A DNA stretch of 64,000 nucleotides from Streptacidiphilus rugosus AM-16 (lineage in GTDB: Bacteria > Actinomycetota > Actinomycetes > Streptomycetales > Streptomycetaceae), in NCBI RefSeq assembly GCF_000744655.1, contig NZ_JQMJ01000004.1:4898001-4962000 (forward strand). Reading direction: 5' to 3'. The position numbers and the translations under genes are program-made. Each line of letters begins with the position of its first letter. Position 1 is the stretch's first letter. The notes under the pieces were generated by a model. The model did no database searches. It was not told where the DNA came from and saw nothing but the letters and a program-made list of their open reading frames with translations. This document shows, in pieces, positions 59,218 to 64,000 of this stretch.

Positions 59218-60111
59218 TCAGCCGGCGCTCAGGAAACTCACCAGGTGCCCTGCCACCGCCTCCGGTGCCTCAACCTGCGGGTAATGGCCGACGGCTGGGG
59301 GCTCCGACAGTTCGTCGATCGCCGCGTGCGGCATGCGCTCGCGGATGCGTGCCAGCACATGGGCCCCGCTGATCGGGTCGGCCGGGCCCCAGACGAAGGC
59401 GACGGGACCGGGGTACGTTTCCAGCGCGTGGACCCACCTGGCCTGATGGGTACGCCGGTCGTCGATGTAGCGGAGCAGCCGGTGCGCCAGGAGGTGGCCG
59501 TTGGCGGCCGAGATGGCGGTCCACATGGTGTCCAGGTCGGCATCGGCCACGGGGCGGCCGAGGACGCGGCGCATCGAGGAGCGGAAGCCACGCCGGGTCA
59601 CGGCTCTGGAGAGAAGGGGGCCGAGCGGGCCGTGGAGGAGCCGCTGGACGAGGAGGGGCCGGTGCAGGTCGGCGTACAGGCCGCCGTTGAGCCAGGCCAT
59701 TCGCGTGATCCGTTCGGGGCGGCGGGCCAGAAGCTCCTGGGCGACGCTGACACCGTAGTCGTGCGCGACAAGTGCCGTGCGGTCGATGCCGAGTTCGTCC
59801 CAGAGGCTCTCGACCAGATCCGCCTGCTCCGTGATCGAGTAGACGTGGCGCCGGGGCTTGTCGCTGTTGCCGAAGCCGAGCAGATCGAGCGTGGTGACCC
59901 GGAATCCCGCGGCGGCGAGCTGCGGGACGACGGGAGCCCAGTCGTGCGAGGAGGTCGGAAAGCCGTGGACGAGCGTGACGGGGAGGCCGTCCACCGGGCC
60001 GTCCTGCCTGGTGAAGATCATGTGCGGGCCGACGCGTCCCCTCAGGGCGATCGTCCTTCCGTCGGCGTGCCAGCGCGACAGCGGCGGCATGGTGTGGTCC
60101 GGCTCAGTCAC
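59218..60111 (-). CDS. Alpha/beta hydrolase (epoxide hydrolase/dehalogenase type)
   Basis: 297 aa from GTG 60111, overlapping the TetR stop (GTGA). HGFPTSSHDWAPVVPQLAAA gives the HGFP oxyanion region; the nucleophile elbow is VAHDYGVSVAQELL with Asp, as in epoxide hydrolases and haloalkane dehalogenases; WGPADPIS provides the acid and VGHYPQVEAPEAV the His. Cytoplasmic. It is the third gene of the aldolase-TetR-hydrolase operon. Confidence 0.88.
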   Translation of the reverse strand: MTEPDHTMPPLSRWHADGRTIALRGRVGPHMIFTRQDGPVDGLPVTLVHGFPTSSHDWAPVVPQLAAAGFRVTTLDLLGFGNSDKPRRHVYSITEQADLVESLWDELGIDRTALVAHDYGVSVAQELLARRPERITRMAWLNGGLYADLHRPLLVQRLLHGPLGPLLSRAVTRRGFRSSMRRVLGRPVADADLDTMWTAISAANGHLLAHRLLRYIDDRRTHQARWVHALETYPGPVAFVWGPADPISGAHVLARIRERMPHAAIDELSEPPAVGHYPQVEAPEAVAGHLVSFLSAG

Positions 60112-60892
60112 GGCAGGTCCCACGTCCGGGCGATGCCGTCGAGCAGGCAGCGCAGGCCGAAATCGAATTCCTCGTCACCGTCCGGCGCGCCCAGCAGTGC
60201 GGCGTGCGCGCTGAGCGTCGGCAGCCGCCCGGACGGCAGGGAGGCGAACAGGTCGCTCATGGCGGCTCGCTGCTCCGTGGTGCGGGCAGCGCCGCTGGTC
60301 TCCCAGATGGCCGTGCCCACGACGAAGTGCGTGACGGTGAGATAGATCTGCACCGCCCGGCGTGGCGGCCAGCCCGCGAGGCTCAGAACGGAAAGCCCCT
60401 GCTCGCGTGCCCGCAGCGCGTTGGGGCCCAGCAGTTGGCCCGTCGTCATCAGAGGTACCACGGCGGGGTGTTCGTGCAAGACCCGGCGGTACTCGTGGGC
60501 GCCCGCCTCGGTGCCGGCACGCCACCCCGGGTCCGGCTGCGGCAGACGCACTTCGCCGAGCATGTGGTCGACCATCTCGACCAGGAGTTCCTCCCGGCTG
60601 GCGACATGGCGGTACAGGCTGGTGTGCCGAACGTCGAGGCTGTCGGCGAGCCGCCGCATCGTCAGAGCGTCCAACCCCTCGCGGTCGGTGATCTGGAGAG
60701 CGGCTCCGGTGATGGCGGCGAGGGTCAGCCCGCCCGGGCGGGGGCGCTGACGCGAGCGGACGAGGTAGCGCTGCTTCCACCAGCCGGCCGAGCCGGGGAT
60801 CGGCGCGGCGGTGGCCGACACGGCAGTGGAGGCCGCGGCGGTGGTCGGCTCGTGGGCGTTTCCGGTGTCCGCGGGCGGACGGGCCGTCCCGG

Positions 60893-60896
<4 letters not shown>
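60108..60896 (-). CDS. TetR family regulator
   Basis: 262 aa from ATG 60896, which overlaps the aldolase stop (ATGA). The DNA-binding part is LTLAAITGAALQITDREGLD, then LTMRRLADSLDVRHTSLYRH; the C-terminal part (GAHEYRRVLHEHPAVVPLMT, AVQIYLTVTHFVVGTAIWET) is a TetR_C domain. A disordered N-terminal tail of about 55 residues precedes it. The two palindromes upstream of the aldolase gene are its likely targets, so the operon would be autoregulated. Confidence 0.87.
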
Positions 60897-61690
<794 letters not shown>

Positions 61691-61734
61691 GGTGGCACTG
61701 CCCCTCCGGCCGCGGTTGCCGATCCGACGCGCTG

Positions 61735-61773
61735 TGCGTCCATTGGACGCATGTTATGCGTCCAATGGACGCA
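61735..61773. promoter_or_regulatory. Two 17-bp palindromic operators
   Basis: TGCGTCCATTGGACGCA (61735-61751) and TGCGTCCAATGGACGCA (61757-61773) are each perfect palindromes apart from the central base, with 5 nt between, centred about 65 bp upstream of the aldolase ATG. Ideal TetR-dimer sites. Confidence 0.87.
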
Positions 61774-62048
61774 CAACAAGAGCCTCCACACCCAGGCACT
61801 GCCGCGCCGACCCCCTGAGCCGAGGGCCGGGGCCGCCCGGCGACCCACGCGGCGGCGACTCCGGATGTTCGAGCCGATGACGTCTGGAGGATGACTCCCG
61901 GCCGACTCCGCGACGCCGCCCATCGGCTGACGCATGCTCGGCGCTCTGTCACAGTTCTGCGACAGCACCGCCCGGAGATCGATTTGAACCTGTTCAATTC
62001 GACTGCCGGGCCGCTAGTGTCGGCCGCCCCGACAGCCCGAGGGGGGCC
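61774..62048. other. Divergent gap with the promoter of the DUF4173-type gene
   Basis: No gene. GATTTGAACC and TTCAATTCG-like AT-richer bases near 61981-62003 may belong to a promoter; a GGGGGG ribosome site precedes ATG 62049. Confidence 0.4.
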
Positions 62049-63665
62049 ATGCCCGACACGCCTGCCACCACGCCCGCCAACACACCGGCAGCCACGCCTG
62101 CAGCCACACCCGCAGTCACGCCTGCGTCCGCGGGTGTGCAGCCACTCCTGCTCAAGCCGCCCGCTCCGCCCGCGTCGGCGCGCCCGGTCGACCGGGCCAC
62201 CCTGTCCCGCCCGGCCGCTCCGCCGAGCGTCGGCGTCCTGGCCTCCGCCGCGCTCACCGGCCTGGCGGCCGCTGTCACTCTGCGCAGCGGGATCGGCGCC
62301 AACCTGCTCGTCTGCGCGGCCGTCCTGGCCGGCGGCGCGGGCGTGACGGCGCACCGGACCGGCCGCAGGATCCGGCCCTGGACGGTCCTGTGGACGGTCG
62401 CCGTGCTGGCGCTGCTCGCGGTGCCCGTCGTCTCCGCGTCCGCCTGGCCCACGCTCCTGGCGGTCTGCGCCGCGCTCGGCATCGGTTCGCTGGCCCTGCA
62501 CGGCGGACGCCGCTGGGCCGGGGTCGGGCTCGGCCTGCTCGGCCTGTGGGCGCACCTCGGACCCGCCGTCGGCTGGGCCGCGGCCGCTCTGCGCGCCCTG
62601 CGCTACCCGGGCCGGACCAAGCTCGCGGTGGCCGTCAGGACGGCGGCTGTCACCGCTGTGCTGCTGATCGTCTTCGGGCTGCTCTTCGGCACCGCCGACT
62701 CCCAGGTCGGCTCGATCCTCGGCTCGATGCTGCCCACCGTCAGCGTCGGCGACACGCCCCTGCGGGTGCTGCTCTTCGCCCTCGGCACCTTGCTGGCCCT
62801 GACCGCCGCCCACACCGCGGCGGCGCCCAGACGCTGGGACAGGACGCGGATCCCCGCAGGCAGGCAGCGCAGCCGCCTGGAGTGGGCGCTGCCCCTGGGC
62901 CTGCTCAACCTGCTGTTCGGCGTCTTCGTGGGAGTCCAGCTGGCGGTGCTGTTCCGCAGCGGCTCGATCTACCGCCGCACCGGCCTCTTCCCGGCCGAGT
63001 ACGCCCGGCAGGGCTTCTGGCAGTTGCTGTGGGTGCTGGTGCTGACCCTCCTGGTGGTGGCGCTCGCCACGTACTGGGCTCCCCGCTCCACTGCGGGGGA
63101 TCGGCGGTTGGTGAAGTCCATGCTGGGCCTGTTGTGCACGCTCACCCTGGTGGTCGTGGTCTCGGCGCTCTACCGGATGAAGCTGTACGTCGACGCCTTC
63201 GGGCTGAGCAGGCTCCGGCTCTCCGTCGCGGGCGTGGAGATCTGGCTGGGCGTCGTCTTCGTTCTGCTGATCGCGGGCGGGATCCTCAGCAGCCGGGCCT
63301 GGCTGCCGCGTGCCGTCGTCCTCAGCGCGGCGGTGGGCCTGGCGGTGTACGGGCTGATCCGGCCGGACGCGCTGATCGCCGAACAGAACGTGGCCCGCTA
63401 CCGGCAGACCGGCCAGATCGACATCGGCTACCTGCGCGACCTGTCCGCGGACGCCGCCCCCGCGCTGGACGGCCTCCCCGATGACATGCGCGCCTGCGCG
63501 TTGCAGGGCATCAGCGACAACGCGGTCGCCCCGGACGCCCCGTGGTACGCCATCAGCCTCTCCGACGCCCGGACCCGCGCCATCCTCCGAGCCCGCCCGG
63601 TGACCTCACCCGACGACGCCTGTGCGCGCATCGGCGTCCCGCTCTACAACCCCCTGGGTGAGTAG
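62049..63665 (+). CDS. DUF4173/DUF4153-type multi-spanning membrane protein
   Basis: 538 aa. A low-complexity Thr/Pro/Ala N-terminal region (about 60 residues) is followed by about 12 hydrophobic helices (GVLASAALTGLAAAVTLRSG, LAVAVRTAAVTAVLLIVFGL, LEWALPLGLLNLLFGVFVGV). The family block YAREGFWQLLWVLVLTLLVV and YRMKLYVDAFGLSRLRL is DUF4173-like. A soluble C terminus ends in short helices. Function unknown. Monocistronic. Confidence 0.82.
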   Translation: MPDTPATTPANTPAATPAATPAVTPASAGVQPLLLKPPAPPASARPVDRATLSRPAAPPSVGVLASAALTGLAAAVTLRSGIGANLLVCAAVLAGGAGVTAHRTGRRIRPWTVLWTVAVLALLAVPVVSASAWPTLLAVCAALGIGSLALHGGRRWAGVGLGLLGLWAHLGPAVGWAAAALRALRYPGRTKLAVAVRTAAVTAVLLIVFGLLFGTADSQVGSILGSMLPTVSVGDTPLRVLLFALGTLLALTAAHTAAAPRRWDRTRIPAGRQRSRLEWALPLGLLNLLFGVFVGVQLAVLFRSGSIYRRTGLFPAEYARQGFWQLLWVLVLTLLVVALATYWAPRSTAGDRRLVKSMLGLLCTLTLVVVVSALYRMKLYVDAFGLSRLRLSVAGVEIWLGVVFVLLIAGGILSSRAWLPRAVVLSAAVGLAVYGLIRPDALIAEQNVARYRQTGQIDIGYLRDLSADAAPALDGLPDDMRACALQGISDNAVAPDAPWYAISLSDARTRAILRARPVTSPDDACARIGVPLYNPLGE

Positions 63666-63895
63666 GTCTGTTCGGCGGGGGCGCTGAACACACCCGTCCC
63701 GCCCTCGTCACGACCGGAGTTCCTTGACGGCCGTCGGTCCACGTCGACCGTCATGGCCTGCGGCTGCCGTGCCCACCACCCACCGGGCATGGCAGCCCTG
63801 AGGTCCCACGAGGCCTCTGATGCCGAGAGACCGTCAAGCCCGAACCACACGGCGCTGCCACCGCTCCCAGCGGCGCAGCCGTCGGATCACGACAG

Positions 63896-63923
63896 TTGAC
63901 ATCCGGGCCTCACCTCCTACGAT
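63896..63923 (+). promoter_or_regulatory. HrdB-type promoter with TTGACA and TACGAT
   Basis: TTGACA at 63896-63901, 16-nt spacer, TACGAT at 63918-63923. The expected transcription start (about 7 nt after the -10 box) coincides with the GTG at 63930, so the transcript would be leaderless. Confidence 0.72.
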
Positions 63924-63929
63924 CCTCGC

Positions 63930-64000
63930 GTGGAAGAGATCAGACTCGGCTTCGGCCCACGTGAGAAGCGCAGAGTGTGGGTCCGGCTGGCAGTCCTCGT
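63930..64000 (+). CDS. N terminus of an unknown protein, runs off the window
   Basis: GTG 63930 opens VEEIRLGFGPREKRRVWVRL then AVLV. Basic residues before a hydrophobic start suggest an N-terminal membrane anchor or signal. There is no ribosome site, in line with the leaderless promoter. Not enough sequence for a function. The gap 63666-63929 has no other gene. Confidence 0.55.
   Translation, partial: MEEIRLGFGPREKRRVWVRLAVL

Overview
The window is about 71-73% GC by eye, uses ATG, GTG and TTG starts with AGGAGG-type ribosome sites, and is full of streptomycete-type families: GAF-ANTAR regulators, STAS anti-anti-sigma factors, DUF5994, CsbD, kinase-PQQ fusions, PadR and TetR regulators, and secreted CHAP/lectin proteins. 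It looks like chromosome (or a large linear replicon) of Streptomyces, Kitasatospora, Streptacidiphilus or a close relative. The species cannot be fixed from the sequence alone. No rRNA and no complete tRNA gene was seen.

Layout. 1-4 kb: 5' end of a tyrosine recombinase, a decayed esterase, a secreted NHL-type propeller and a b-type membrane protein. 4-9 kb: a lipoprotein, a conserved hypothetical, and a decaying patch with an IS30 remnant. Between 5.7 and 13.7 kb a related leader sequence occurs four times, in front of two intact and two broken STAS genes. 9-24 kb is a stress and signalling block: universal stress protein, two DUF5994 proteins, slipin, two GAF-ANTAR regulators, CsbD, TetR with operators, pyrophosphatase, CBS protein, PRPP synthetase, PRC-barrel, CorA and a GNAT-AAA fusion.

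24-33 kb is accessory DNA. A complete tyrosine recombinase ends inside a tRNA-Pro 3' fragment (a probable attachment core). Around it lie ISKra4- and IS3/IS481-like transposase remnants, HEAT-like and SUFU proteins, and several broken genes. 33-39 kb holds regulator-plus-enzyme sets (TetR with CMD/AhpD-like and NTF2-like proteins; PadR with a methyltransferase and a YciI protein) and a SUKH-family pair. 39-50 kb holds a Ser/Thr kinase-PQQ protein, ThpR, an S9 peptidase, small enzymes, a Sel1 protein, a RiPP-like small protein and a secreted serine hydrolase.

49.5-59 kb is the most distinctive region. A TrmB/LuxR-type regulator is divergent from a cassette made of a 14-bp palindrome and a 56-aa secreted Thr-rich peptide ending DNGTWG. 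The cassette occurs twice, 5.84 kb apart, and the two peptide genes are identical base for base. Interleaved with it are three large secreted proteins, each with an N-terminal CHAP or NlpC/P60-like cysteine peptidase domain and C-terminal lectin- or propeller-like repeats. I infer a cell-wall-directed exoprotein system whose peptide could be a signal; this is not proven. 59-64 kb: a TetR, class II aldolase and alpha/beta hydrolase operon with two palindromic operators, a DUF4173-type membrane protein, and the start of a gene with a leaderless-type promoter.
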